Of a DNA stretch of 64,000 bases, positions 33,006-43,593 are shown piece by piece. Position 1 is the stretch's first letter. The number at the start of each line of letters is the position of its first letter. This stretch comes from Pyrenochaeta sp. MPI-SDFR-AT-0127 (taxonomy: Eukaryota; Ascomycota; Dothideomycetes; Pleosporales; Cucurbitariaceae), in contig JAGTJM010000097.1 in assembly GCA_020747015.1 (NCBI GenBank), positions 21,626 through 85,625 of the forward strand. The letters are read 5' to 3'. The notes under the pieces were generated by a model. The model saw only the letters and a list, made by a program, of their open reading frames with translations. It did not search any database and was not told the origin of the DNA. The position numbers and the translations under genes are program-made.

Positions 33006-34166
33006 ATGTTCAACTTGCGGTCGATTATTCTCCTCGTCATATCCTACGTGGTGATCCCGCGTCTGACCTTCCTTCCGCAGAATGTCCACTCGCTGTTCAT
33101 TATCTTTGGGCCTTTTCTCCTACCTCGCGTCTTCGACTGGATAAACGTTGCCCGCGCAACTTCTCGAAGCGTGCCTGTGCGACCAACACCGGCAAGAGTC
33201 AAGAATGCGCTGAATCTGCTGTTTCTCAGCGCTGTTGTCTGCCTTGCCCTGTCGCTTTCGCGATTCGCACCAGAGAACATATTCCTCACGACCCAGAGCC
33301 ACATACGCACCGAGACGAATGTTTTGTTTGCGCGACTGAGGCACCTGCGGCCGCTTGGCGACGCTGACGATGCACTGCGGACAAAATTCCATACGAGCGG
33401 GCGCAACAAGTTGCTGTACCTCACATATGGCCCAGACACATTGCTGAACTGCGTGTGGTGCGTTGTTGCGGATGGCAACGACCAGCAGAACTACTTTCTC
33501 TACAGCCTCCCAAAGATTGTCGCGCCGCACATTTTCCAACTCGCAGTCCTTGGTCTTGCGACATCGTCGTTGGTGGGAAGCGAGGGCTCGAGGTTCCGCA
33601 CGCATGCGACGATTGCCGGGCTACTCATGATGGTGGTTGAGACTTGGTACATGGGCACCTACGACATGACGGTCAACAAGCGGGCAAAGTTTGTCCAGGA
33701 CATCGACTCGGCGTATTGGCGTGTCCGTTTTCTGCGGTACATTACTTTCGCCTTGGTCGACAGTGCGCTTGCATTTGTCCTCTGGGCCACGAGCACGAAT
33801 CGCTGGCTCGCGAAGCCCGTGTCCATCGCCGAACGCCTCGAGACAACCACAAGACAGGCTGAGGAGACGCTGAATAAAATGCGCGCACTCGGTTTGCTTA
33901 CCAACTCGGTCAACCGTGACGCGGCGTTGCGAGGTGTAAGGGAGGAGTATTGGAGGACAGAGGGACGGGTCATGGCAGAGACGGTGCAGGATGAAGCAGT
34001 CACGGAGCAGATAAATGCAGTCATCAGCAAGATGGATTTCAGTGCCCTCGAAGGCCGTGTTGGCGAAGTAGCAGACGGCATCTTGAAGGGCATCGATGGT
34101 CTGCGGCCGTCTCAAGTTCTGTCTGCAAACCAGCTGGGCGAGGCGTCGTCAGCGGCGGCATCTTGA
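33006..34166 (+). CDS. Conserved fungal multi-pass membrane protein
   Basis: Predicted 386 residues, no intron. I start it at the ATG at 33006, which opens directly into the first hydrophobic segment (SIILLVISYVVIPRLTFLP); the frame extends upstream to 32709 without conserved-looking sequence. Other hydrophobic segments lie around LFIIFGPFLLPRVFDW, NLLFLSAVVCLALSLS, HIFQLAVLGLATSSLV, ATIAGLLMMVVETWYMG and YITFALVDSALAFVLWAT. Between them is a conserved hydrophilic part with NVLFARLRHLRPL and RNKLLYLTYGPDTLLNCVWC. The C-terminal 100 residues are helical and probably cytosolic. The family is widespread in ascomycetes and sometimes carries the label chorismate synthase, which nothing in the sequence supports. 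Location (ER or mitochondrial membrane) and function are unknown. Confidence 0.78.
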   Translation: MFNLRSIILLVISYVVIPRLTFLPQNVHSLFIIFGPFLLPRVFDWINVARATSRSVPVRPTPARVKNALNLLFLSAVVCLALSLSRFAPENIFLTTQSHIRTETNVLFARLRHLRPLGDADDALRTKFHTSGRNKLLYLTYGPDTLLNCVWCVVADGNDQQNYFLYSLPKIVAPHIFQLAVLGLATSSLVGSEGSRFRTHATIAGLLMMVVETWYMGTYDMTVNKRAKFVQDIDSAYWRVRFLRYITFALVDSALAFVLWATSTNRWLAKPVSIAERLETTTRQAEETLNKMRALGLLTNSVNRDAALRGVREEYWRTEGRVMAETVQDEAVTEQINAVISKMDFSALEGRVGEVADGILKGIDGLRPSQVLSANQLGEASSAAAS

Positions 34167-35220
34167 CATGTTGAATCTCATTTCATCAGCGATGAGTACG
34201 CGGGTAGAGGTGGACGAGGGGATATATACGGGACTCTACACAAGACTACGTATGCATCCCTGGTGGAGCCGCGGGTAGGTAGCGCCCCTTGACACCTCAA
34301 TTGGCATTGGCATGGCGTAGAATTCGATACCCACTTGTTCCTTGACAGGTCACTTGACAATTTCTCCCTACGTCAATCTTGTTGAAGTTTTCCACAGGCG
34401 CCTCTCTTAGACCGCCCTTTGCCGAGATGCTTCATCCACCGCCGACCGCACTTCTTTCCAGCTTGCACAACCCAGCCTACCCACGGCTCCGATATCGCTC
34501 TGGTGAAGCGCATTGATCGAGCCACAGTCCGCAGATCCATCACAGCAGACGATACCGGATCCGACAGTGTGTTCTGAGGCTGAAGATGACTCTCTCGGTG
34601 TCCGTCCAACGGGAGTTTGTCCGGTGCGGATACTAGCGGCAGGGCTGGATACCACAGGCTCGGCACGCCCTACGCCCAAAATCCCTGCCACTCCTAATGC
34701 CAGGGACACTAACAAAACGCTGCCCCGGCTTCTGCGGCTTCTCGAAGGCCAGATTTCGTCATGTCATGGCCAAAATCGCCATGTTTGACCATTGTCGGGG
34801 ACTGTTGTTGAGGTCACAGGAGGGGCAATTGCAATTGCCTTCAGCAACCGCCGCCCTGCTTGCGGCTTCGTCTTGGTCTTTGTGGTCTTGGGCCCAACGC
34901 CGTCGAGGTCGGCCGAAGTATCCTCTATCTTGTGCAATCAAGCCAAAGTACACTAGAAGAATGCCGCAGTAGTCCGTGTGGGCTTGACCAGGACTAGCAG
35001 GGCGCTCGAGGTTTGCGCCTACTCCGCGTGATAGGAAGGTGTGACTCTTGACTGAAAATTCAGGTACACAGGTATAAGAAGCTTGCCTCACATTGTTTGC
35101 CTCTCCTGTCTCACTAGACCGCCCCGCCTCTGTCCCACCCAGCCCTTCTCTTACATAAACCCCTGAGGCCTGCCGCTCAATTGCTCCCTTCTACAATCAC
35201 TCATTCCTAAGCAAAGCAAA
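34167..35220. other. Intergenic region and aminotransferase promoter
   Basis: About 1.05 kb without a recognised gene. The last 130 bases are pyrimidine-rich with a TATA-like tacataaa near 35153, fitting the promoter of the downstream aminotransferase. Confidence 0.5.
35042..35048 (+). promoter_or_regulatory. Possible Gcn4/CPC1 site
   Basis: The sequence TGACTCT is one mismatch from the Gcn4/CPC1 consensus TGACTCA. It lies about 175 bases before the start of an amino-acid biosynthesis gene, where cross-pathway control would be expected. A heptamer with a mismatch is weak evidence by itself. Confidence 0.25.
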
Positions 35221-36570
35221 ATGGCACCCATGGCCATCACCCCTCCCTACGAGAACGAGACGGTCACCAACCTCACCCGAGATGGCATTGAGCAAGCCCT
35301 CCTCAAGAACGCCCCTTCGCAGCTAAAGTCGGCCTCTCTCACCAACTCGATAACCGCCACACCGCCGTCTGAGCCAGAGACCAAGTTGCAAGAGCCCATC
35401 GATGCCCCCCTTGCAGAACTCGACGCCTCAAAAGTACAGTGCACATACACCAATGCTCCGCGCCCCGTCCCAGCCGTCGGCTCAGCCGAGATGGCCTCGC
35501 AAAAAGTATGCACCGATCATATGATCCAAGCCCGCTGGACTGTTGAACAGGGTTGGGACGCCCCGACTCTTCAGCCCTATGGCCCCCTCTCCCTTGCACC
35601 CACAGCGTCATGCCTCCACTACGCCACAGAGTGCTTTGAGGGTATGAAGCTGTACCGAGGCCACGACGGCAAACTGCGCCTCTTCCGCCCAGACCTCAAT
35701 TGCAACCGCATGCTTATGTCCACCAACCGTATCGCCCTACCCGGATTCCCGCCCAAGGAGCTACTGAAGCTGATCATCAAGCTCTGCGCCACCGATGGCA
35801 AGAAGTGGCTACCAAAGGACAGGCCAGGACAGTTCTTGTACATTCGCCCAACCATGATCGCCTCCGACCCTGCTCTCGGCGTCGAGCGACCAAAAGAGGC
35901 CCTTCTCTTTGTCATCCTATGCTGCTTTGCACCCATGGGTAACATGAATGGTGGCATTAAGCTACTTGCTTCACAAGACGACATGTGCCGCGCATGGCCT
36001 GGCGGTTTCGGATATGCAAAGGTTGGCGCTAACTACGGCCCTTCACTTGTGGCTCAGGGTGAGGCGAGAAAACGCGGATACCACCAGATTCTCTGGCTTT
36101 TCGGTGACGACTGCACCATCACAGAAGCAGGCGCGAGTAACTTTTTCGTAGTCTGGAGAACAAAAGAGGGTAAACTACAGCTTGTGACTGCCGATCTAAA
36201 CGAGCGCATTGTGCTCGATGGTGTAACAAGGCGGTCCATCCTCGAACTCGCCCGCGAGCGTCTCACCTCCCCAATATCCTCACCGGAAGGTCTCGAGTCT
36301 CTCGAGATCGTTGAGCGAAAGTTCAACATTTTCGAGATTGAGGAAGCTGCCAAGGAGGGACGGCTGGTAGAAGCCTTCGCCGCAGGTACAGCGTGGTTCG
36401 TAGCACCCATCAGCCAAATTCATTTCCGTGGAAAGGACATCGAGGTTCCGATGGTCAAGGGCGACTGCGGTGCCTATGCCAGCACCGTAAGGAGCTGGCT
36501 CAAGGGCATCATGTGGGGCAGCGATGGCATGGAGAGCCACGCATGGGGACAAGTTGTTGATGAGGAGTAG
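35221..36570 (+). CDS. Branched-chain amino acid aminotransferase
   Basis: Fold-type IV PLP enzyme that interconverts Leu, Ile and Val with their 2-oxo acids using glutamate. Intronless, 449 residues. The PLP-binding lysine is K267 in GGFGYAKVGANYGPS. Other family signatures are CLHYATECFEGMKLYRG, RLFRPDLNCNRM, FLYIRPTMIASDPALGV, TEAGASNFFVVW, LDGVTRRSILELARE and AFAAGTAWFVAPI. The first 85 residues are a variable extension without strong basic or amphipathic presequence character, so a cytosolic isoform is suggested, though this is uncertain. The start is the first ATG in strong context (caaaATGgca). Paralogues occur in toxin clusters of related fungi, but no cluster genes are nearby. Confidence 0.93.
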   Translation: MAPMAITPPYENETVTNLTRDGIEQALLKNAPSQLKSASLTNSITATPPSEPETKLQEPIDAPLAELDASKVQCTYTNAPRPVPAVGSAEMASQKVCTDHMIQARWTVEQGWDAPTLQPYGPLSLAPTASCLHYATECFEGMKLYRGHDGKLRLFRPDLNCNRMLMSTNRIALPGFPPKELLKLIIKLCATDGKKWLPKDRPGQFLYIRPTMIASDPALGVERPKEALLFVILCCFAPMGNMNGGIKLLASQDDMCRAWPGGFGYAKVGANYGPSLVAQGEARKRGYHQILWLFGDDCTITEAGASNFFVVWRTKEGKLQLVTADLNERIVLDGVTRRSILELARERLTSPISSPEGLESLEIVERKFNIFEIEEAAKEGRLVEAFAAGTAWFVAPISQIHFRGKDIEVPMVKGDCGAYASTVRSWLKGIMWGSDGMESHAWGQVVDEE

Positions 36571-38099
36571 AAGATCTAGGGCTGATTTAGTGTGAGCTCG
36601 ATATACTTTCCGGCATTTGGCGGGATATTTTTGCATCTTTAGTGGCTGGGTTTGCGGAGTTGAAGGAGTTCCCGGACAGGCCAAAAGCTGTGAGCGAGTG
36701 CTGCGTTGCATTGCATGCAAAGTTTTTCATAGCCAGCAGATTTAATTCACATGCTATTTCATCTTAAAGCGCTTGTTACTGATCATGTGAAGTCTTTGAA
36801 TAAATCTTGAAGAGCATACTCTCCGACTCCGCGTCGTAACGTAATACAAACAAAATTGTTTGTTACTCTTCTCGTATGGCTTGAATTTTTCTAGCATATA
36901 GAGAATGACCGAGGCCCAGTGTATAGATACAGCACATTTCTGTAATCTGGAGAGTTGTAAGCAACGCGCTCCTATAAATATCGCGATGAGTTTTAAAAGA
37001 ATGCTGGTTCGGCGGCTATCACCCAAATTTTGTAATCTTTGCCATTCTAGCCTCAAGCAAAGACGGAAATGTGAGGCGGGCGAGTGATACATCGCATAAT
37101 GCTCTCAGATGTAGTGCATGTAAAGAAGCGCCACATTTCAGTACGACGATGTGGTTTGTCGTAGCTGCAGGTTCATGTCCACCACGATACCTTGAACGTG
37201 CAGCCACTAGGGCGATGGCAGTGCAAGTAGAGCAATATAGTGATACGGCAGGATAGACAGCGATATTGCGAAGCTTTTCGTCATTCCTTAGGGCTCTGGG
37301 AGTCAACAGTTTTTCTTATATCTTGGCTTGATGGAGATTTTGCTAGTGCAAGCAATTCCGCTTGTGGCGGGGAAGGCAAACTCTCGAAGTCCTTGCACTT
37401 CTTGCGATCGGACCCACGTTCGCTCTTGTTTGTCTCTTGCCTGTTTATAACGCACTAGCACCTGACCCGGTGTGAGCATGCATTGCTAGTCTTCGAGCTG
37501 GCAAATTGCGATCGAATATAATCTGCACGGGACAAGTGTAAATGTTTGCATAGAGTGGTACTTTGATGGGGATACTAATTGCTTGACTCCAGCTTCGAGA
37601 CTGAGAGAACATAGTCAGGAACTGAGCAAGAGCCAGTCATCATGGAAACGCTGTGCAAGTAAACGGGATTACCCTTGGATGGCTTCATACAATGCGGGGA
37701 TGTGGAGTGTCCCGCGGAAGGCCCGCGAATGGCCCATGCTACGAACCTACCGTCCGGCAGTCCTAGTAAACTCCCGTCGGCCCCAGTGAAAATCGTCATC
37801 TCCATATATACTACCAATCTACCGGAGGTTTTCGTTATTCCGTTGCAATATCGAAACTCTCCATTGAGCATACCAAGCCTCTTGATACGTAGGTCGGCCT
37901 TGCAGTGAGCCAATGACAAGCAAGAGATATGTAGCAGAGAAAGATTGTTCAACAGTCCACGGCAGCATTCGGAATATTACGTTCGAACTAGCAAGAGATA
38001 AAAGCTTTTAGCCCTCATAGCTGGGAGTTCGAAGAGTTCTTTCATTTTCCTTTCTTCCAAGTTTAACACAGATCGAAAGTGCAAGTTCGCCTTTTCAGA
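36571..38099. other. Intergenic region
   Basis: About 1.5 kb with only short frames. The longest, minus strand 37575-37952, has no recognisable feature. The region just before 38100 is the aminopeptidase promoter. Confidence 0.5.
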
Positions 38100-39337
38100 A
38101 TGCATCGCAGCGCAATCATAGCCGCACTCGTGGCGACCGCGACAGCATGGCCTACTCAGTCGCAGAGAAATGTGAATTTGTTCAAAGTCGAGTTAGCGCC
38201 TGGTGAGGTCAGAGAGGTGACAGAGGCCGAAAAGTTCGCTTTGATTGATGTACGCAAGCCACTGGCACAGAACCGATTCATAGGCTAGTTGAGGCGCTAA
38301 ACATCTCACAGGAAGGCATCGGCTTCATCGACGTGACGGACTGGCCGCAATCTTCGACAACGCTAGCAAACCGTCGAACGGTTACATATCCAACCGAGTT
38401 GACAAATGCCAAATCGGTTCAGGATCTCATTCAACAGCTCGACAAGTCTAGAATAAAGACTAATCTAGAGACGTTTACTACTTTCAATAACCGCTACTAT
38501 CAAGCCGAGACGGGTAATCAGTCTGCAGAATGGCTGCTCGCCCAAGTGCGCAGCTACATACCGCCAAATTCTCCAGCCACGGTGTCTATATTCCCACATA
38601 CCTATCGGCAGAGCTCAATCGTTGCGACAATACCAGGCAAAAGTTCGAGGACTGTTGTTGTTGGTGCTCATCAGGATTCCATCAATGGTGCTGCGGGCGT
38701 CGATAGAATGACTGCTAGGGCTCCAGGGGCTGGTTTGTGAAGCAATGGCTTCTAGCACGGGTATTGCTAATGAATGCTAGACGACAATGGCTCCGGGAGC
38801 ATGGCCATCCTGGAAGCTTTCCGTACGCTTCTTAATGACACCACCATTGGAAGCGGCGATGCCTCGCAAACAATCGAATTTCACTGGTATGCAGCCGAAG
38901 AGGTGGGGCTCCTTGGGTCGGGGGCCATATTCAGAAGCTATGCAGAGTCGGGGCGAGACATAGTGGCCATGCTGAATCAAGACATGACCGGCAACACGGC
39001 TGGCTACGTTTCGCAAAACATGACACCAAAGTTTGGTGTAGTGACAGATAGGACTGACATTCCGCTCACAGACTTTGCTAGACGCATTATCAAGGCGTAT
39101 ACAAACACGGAAGGAGCAGATACGGCGTGTAATTACGGGTGCTCAGACCACGACAGTGCGACAAAAGCAGGGTATCCTAGCGCATTTATCTTCGAGGGTG
39201 AGATGCATGGGCCCAATGATAATCCATACGTGCACACCGCAGATGATACCACCGAGAAGATTGATTTTGACCATGTCTTGGAGCATACGAAACTTGTGGT
39301 TGGGTTTGTGGTTGAGCTCGCGTTGGCGATTCTATAA
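38100..39337 (+). CDS. Secreted M28 leucine aminopeptidase
   Basis: Zinc exopeptidase of family M28E (LAP1-like) that removes N-terminal residues from extracellular peptides. Predicted 375 residues in three exons: 38100-38249, 38312-38732 and 38781-39337. Introns of 62 and 48 nt have CTAAAC- and CTAATG-type branch sites. Residues 1-17 are a signal peptide, and a propeptide with LAPGEVREVTEAEKF follows. The cocatalytic zinc motifs are all present: VVVGAHQDSIN (H170), DDNGSGSMAILEAFR, the Glu pair in HWYAAEEVGLLGS, NQDMTGNT, and the final histidine in MHGPNDNPYVHTADDT. Cysteines in TACNYGCSDHDS match the family disulfide. All key residues are intact, so an active enzyme is expected. Confidence 0.92.
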
Positions 39338-39421
39338 GCTGAAGAAGAAATTTAGGGCTTAGTTCTACATTAGAGATTGTTAGAAATTTTTGAAATGGGG
39401 TAGGCTGTCAATCTAGCTGAG

Positions 39422-39469
39422 ATTCAAGTAGCTAACATTTATTCCTAACGATAAATAAACTACTTGAAT
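39422..39469. repeat. Short inverted repeat downstream of the aminopeptidase
   Basis: Ten-base arms attcaagtag (39422-39431) and ctacttgaat (39460-39469) are perfect complements around a 28-base AT-rich spacer. They may form a hairpin in the 3' region between the aminopeptidase gene and the pseudogene, or be the trace of a small inverted-repeat element. Confidence 0.5.
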
Positions 39470-39596
39470 TAAATCTAGTATCTTTGATCGCGGTGCATTA
39501 GGGTCTTGTCTATCTAGTCTATTGCAATCCGAAAATCAAACGCTCTTCCTTTTTGATCTCAAAATCAAACTAAAACCCAAGCAGCGAAATTTTGCA

Positions 39597-41163
39597 CTAA
39601 AACCGGAAAATAGAAACATTAACATTGTACAGCGTCTTGCTATAGAGGCTTCCAATATAGGCATTAACATCCACGTTCAAAGTGCTGGCAAACCAGGTTC
39701 CGTCGGGCAGGTAGCCGTGTCTGGTTTAGTGAAGGTAATACCAGAACTACTGGTATAGGCAAAATTGAGGTCGGCAGAGAAGGCCTTGATGACATGAGAC
39801 TTGACTTCAATCCCAGTGGTCAGGTCAATGACGTCCTTGAAAACACGGATGTCTGGGGCAAGGCTCAAGTAGGGACACGGGTTAAGCTGCAGTGGCACCT
39901 CGGTGCTGACATTGGAGGAGACGGAGGTATCGGGCCTCTAGCCACTGGTGGAGGAACTATCGGAGTCAAGAGGATCGAGGTGGACCTGCACATTTACAAT
40001 CTCGCTGTAGAGACCGAGGGTGGCATTGAGAGTACCTGATGCTGCAAACTCGACACCGAGATCGAATTGTGCGATGCGGCCGACGTCGAGAATTCCGGGG
40101 ATGGTAAAAGCAGAGACAGACCCAGAAAGTGGCCCATAATTGTAAATGTCAGAAGAATAGGAAGCGGTGACAGTTGTAGATACGTCGAGGTTCGCGAGAC
40201 TGAAGTAGTGAACGTCAGGATACATCTTGCTCTGCTTGAACTTGAGGAAGCTGAAACAGAAGCCACCTTTCATGCGAATATTAGTCTCGAACCTCGCCTG
40301 GTTGACGACGGTATTGCGGCTTTCCGTGTTGATGAGGGTTCCATGAATCTCGCCGCCAATATGCCTCGAAGTCGCGCTTGGCAGGAACATTGTTGGTATC
40401 AAATTCAACAACGGCATCCTCACTTTGCTCGTCAAGAGCAGAGCGCTTGCCAGAAGCAGTGGCAGTGAAAAAAGCTGCATCAAATCTGAGGGCAACACTG
40501 GTCTAAAAACCACTCTCGTCGGCAGTGTTGCAGCTGCCAGTGGGAGAGTAAATAATGGTGGAGTTAGATGTGGGCCACGGGGAAGAGGCGGCTTTGACAG
40601 CAGCTGGATTGCTGAAGGTCATGGACACAGTGGCTTCGGCACACTTGACAGAGGTGATTCCGGCGACTTCTTCTAATATCACAGCAGGCTGCTTCATTGC
40701 AACATCAACCAAGGCCGTCATGCCCTCAGCGGCATATCCGAGGACAATTTCCTTGGTTTCCTGTCTGGCCTGAAGGCTGGGGTCGAGACCGGACTTTAGA
40801 ACCTGAGGGCGTGTATGACTTCAAGACGACTGAAGGCCCAGTCTTATCATCTGTTTGTCGGGCTTCGAGATCTTTGAGGTGGCCGGGTTTGAGTCTAGGG
40901 CTGTGAATAGGCTTCAGAATTGTAGGGTGCGCTTGAGCTGGCGCCTTTATCACATTGACACTGTTCAAAAGAGAAGGTTTGCGTCCATCGAGTTGGTGGG
41001 CAGGACGAATAACGGCGTTATTGCCAATACGGGGCAATACCGCAGCGCTGGTGAACCTATTGAGTACTGCAATCAAACAATGCAAAGAAGGGCAGGTCTT
41101 CATAACTGCTGTATGACGATAGTACTTGAGCGGGAGGCTAGCAAAGCGGAGTTGCAACAATAA
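39597..41163 (-). pseudogene. Broken DUF7029/DUF7223-type secreted protein gene
   Basis: Homologous pieces run in order on the minus strand but fall in changing frames. A start-like MKTCPSLHCLIAVL lies at 41103. After about 40800 the frame shifts into SGLDPSLQARQETKEIVLGY and AMKQPAVILEEVAGITSVKC, as in DUF7029. A stop interrupts DESGF/TSVALRFDAAFFTATASG near 40505. Near 40370 the frame shifts into IHGTLINTESRN, the FSFLKFKQSKMYPDVHYFSL block and DPLDSDSSST, where a TAG replaces the expected Trp at about 39930. A last shift near 39700 leads to LPDGTWFASTLNVDVNAY, ending at 39597. The family is of secreted or GPI-type fungal proteins of unknown function. At least three frameshifts and two stops make it non-functional as read. 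It abuts an AT-rich block. Confidence 0.72.
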
Positions 41164-41563
41164 TGAACCAAAGCGAGCGACTGTTACCTAATCCATCTAC
41201 TCTATTACTGTATAGACTATATAGTACTATAGTAGCTATTAAAATAAGCCTTATACCTACTATAGCGCTGTGTCTACTATAAGATTATACTAGGGGGTAA
41301 GCACTTAGGAGTAAGTATCCCTTTATAGGTCTATTAGCTCTAGCTAGCTTTACTAATAGGGGCCAAGTTAATGCTTACTACTAAGGGTAATCTGGTCCTA
41401 TATTAGTAGTGTAGTTTAAAGATAATATAAAAGGGTAAATAGTTGCATAGTCTAACCTATAACTCCTAGTCTATCAGTCTAATATATAACGCCTTACTTA
41501 TCCTTTAAACCTAATTCACCTATATAGCCAATGTTTGCATAAGTTACTAACCAAACTGTAAAC
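41164..41563. repeat. Small AT-rich, RIP-like block
   Basis: Four hundred bases of TA-dominated sequence in which CpA and TpG are scarce, unlike both neighbours. The composition matches the large blocks at 56-57.8 kb and 62.6-64 kb, so it is probably a mutated transposon fragment. No coding trace is readable. It separates the pseudogene from the oxidase gene and touches the oxidase stop codon. Confidence 0.6.
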
Positions 41564-43593
41564 TTAATATAACCCGCTAGTATATTGAATGGTCTTTGGC
41601 TTAAAAGACTGTGGGTTCGCGAAGATATCCTTCGGGTCATACCTCATCTTAACCTCCGCGACCCTGGCCGCACTGCCTTGCCCAAAGTAGGTAAAATGGG
41701 CCTGCTTGCGCGAAAAAGCCGGGTCGACGAACGGCGCAAAGCCCTTAAACCCGCCAGTCGCCCCTTTCCTCTGATTGTAGAGCCACATGGTGAGGTCGAA
41801 GATGAAATCTTGCATGCTTTTCGGGTCCTTGGACGTGTTACCGTCGTGCTGGATGATCCAGAGGGTGTCGCGGTTGGCCACGGCGCTGGTCCTATCACTG
41901 GCCTTTGCAATGACGCTGCCGGCTCCGCCCATTAGGCGCATTGTGAAGACGAATTGGTTGGGAAAGTTAGTTGCGCCTTTAATGACGCGGGAAAAGTATT
42001 CTTTCATGGTTGTTTCGGACAATGGCTCCTTTTCTGGGATGAGGAGGCTCTTTGCGTAAAAGTTGGACTTCACGTTGTTGGCGTCGGCGGGCTGTTTGAC
42101 AGACGTCCGGCCTGCGATGGTCGACAGGGCATTTGCGTATGTGAGGGTATCGATTTCTGGCTTTGAAATACCGGTTGCCTTCTGGAGACAGGTGTTGATC
42201 GCGGCAAATTTCTCCTTAGTGTCGTAGTAGTATCCAGCGATGCGATAGCTTTTGGGTGCGAATCGAACTGTGAGACCAAGGTTCTTGTCGGTGACTTTTG
42301 AATTCTGAACACATTTCTGGGTCTCGATAAAGGCTCTAGCCATCTTTGTGCTATCTCCAAATATATTATCCAAATCGAAGGTGAAGTGAATAACTTTTGA
42401 GGGGGGCGTCTCGGTCTTGATGTAGATCTTGGTGACAACACCGAGCGAATCCGCTGCGCCTCTCAAAGCCTGTTACATATATTAGTTAACGGATCGTAGA
42501 ATCATAATTATAACCATTTGTTTACCCAGTACAACTCAGACTCGGTCCTTTGATCAACGTGTCGTAGCTTGCCGTCGGCAGTAACAACATCGAGTGCGGT
42601 GATCGCATCGGTTGACAACCCCCACATTCGGGATGCATATCCGAATCCACCATGGAGGGAGTGTCCGGCGAGTCCGACAGCCGGGCAATCACCATGGCTA
42701 ATAGCTTGTCCCTTGGATAGTAGAGCCAAGGCCAGATTGCCTGTGTAGAATGATAATTAGCACTGTTCCTCGAATGTACCAGCAACCATCTTACCTAGAC
42801 GTACCCCAGCCTCTACCTCAGCAGTGCGTTCCTTGTATTTAACTGAAGCCATGTTCCTCAAGTCAATGACCATGCCGCCCTTGTCTGGGCGTGAGCTGTA
42901 TCCGGCATAGGAATGGCCCCCAGCCCTTGCCTGCACTGAGATGCCAACCTTTGCTGCACAGACGACGGCTTTCTGCACTTCCAATGTTTTCGTGACCATG
43001 ACGACGAAATCGGCTGTGCCTTTTACGCGTGTGTTGTATGGCGTCGAATATTTTGCCCAGGATTTGTCTGTCGATGTGTAAAACTTGAGTTTGTCACCTT
43101 CGAGACACTTCTTGACGGCGGCATGGTACTTAGCGGCCAGCTCCCTCTTGCTCACGAGAGCCTTTGTAGGTGATGCTTTAGGCGCAGGTGATGCTTTAGG
43201 TGCAGGTGATGCTTTAGGCCCTGCCTTTGCAGGTGGTGCTTCAGGCGCTGTTGCATCTGGGATCAGAGGAAGTTCTACAGGTGGTGCTACAGGGCCCGTG
43301 ATGTTCCAGTATCCGCCAGAGACGGACTCCATCTTGGTTAATTGGCTGTGATCGGCTTCCTTCTTGGTCTGATCTTGCAGAAAGTCTCCCAAGTCGATTT
43401 TTGTTGTACTGAAAAGATCTGACAGCGGCACTGACACGTCGACTATTTCTGCATCTTTGGGTGTCGGAGGGGGTAGCGTCGGAGGAGGAAGAGGAGTTAC
43501 TGAGCTTGGAGCAGGTGATTGGGGAGCTGGAATGGGCAGCGCGGTCCCCAGAAAAGGAGTGATGAACAGTAGGTGTAGTATTGAGGTAGCCAT
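41564..43593 (-). CDS. FAD-linked oligosaccharide oxidase-like protein (BBE/AA7 family)
   Basis: Predicted 639-residue secreted flavoprotein in three exons: 43593-42795, 42740-42526 and 42469-41564; introns of 54 and 56 nt. AA7 enzymes oxidise the reducing end of oligosaccharides with O2, releasing peroxide. A signal peptide (about 1-19) precedes a Pro-rich, acidic extension of about 100 residues that includes tandem KASPAP units, which is unusual: typical members have about 480-500 residues. The FAD domain has ARAGGHSYAGYS with the His (H227) for 8-alpha attachment and HGDCPAVGLAGH with the Cys (C285) for 6-S attachment, so FAD should be bicovalent. Then follow GGFGYASRMWGLSTD, the substrate domain, and the C-terminal BBE motif RYDPKDIFANPQSF. 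All key residues are present. Confidence 0.88.

Noticed and set aside
33006..34166. Chorismate synthase annotation for the membrane protein
   Set aside because: The protein is polytopic and has none of the FMN-binding or shikimate-binding motifs; the label seems to be propagated error.
35221..36570. Aminotransferase as part of a toxin biosynthesis cluster
   Set aside because: Related BCATs occur in such clusters, but no peptide synthetase, polyketide synthase or cluster regulator lies in the window; a housekeeping role is simpler.
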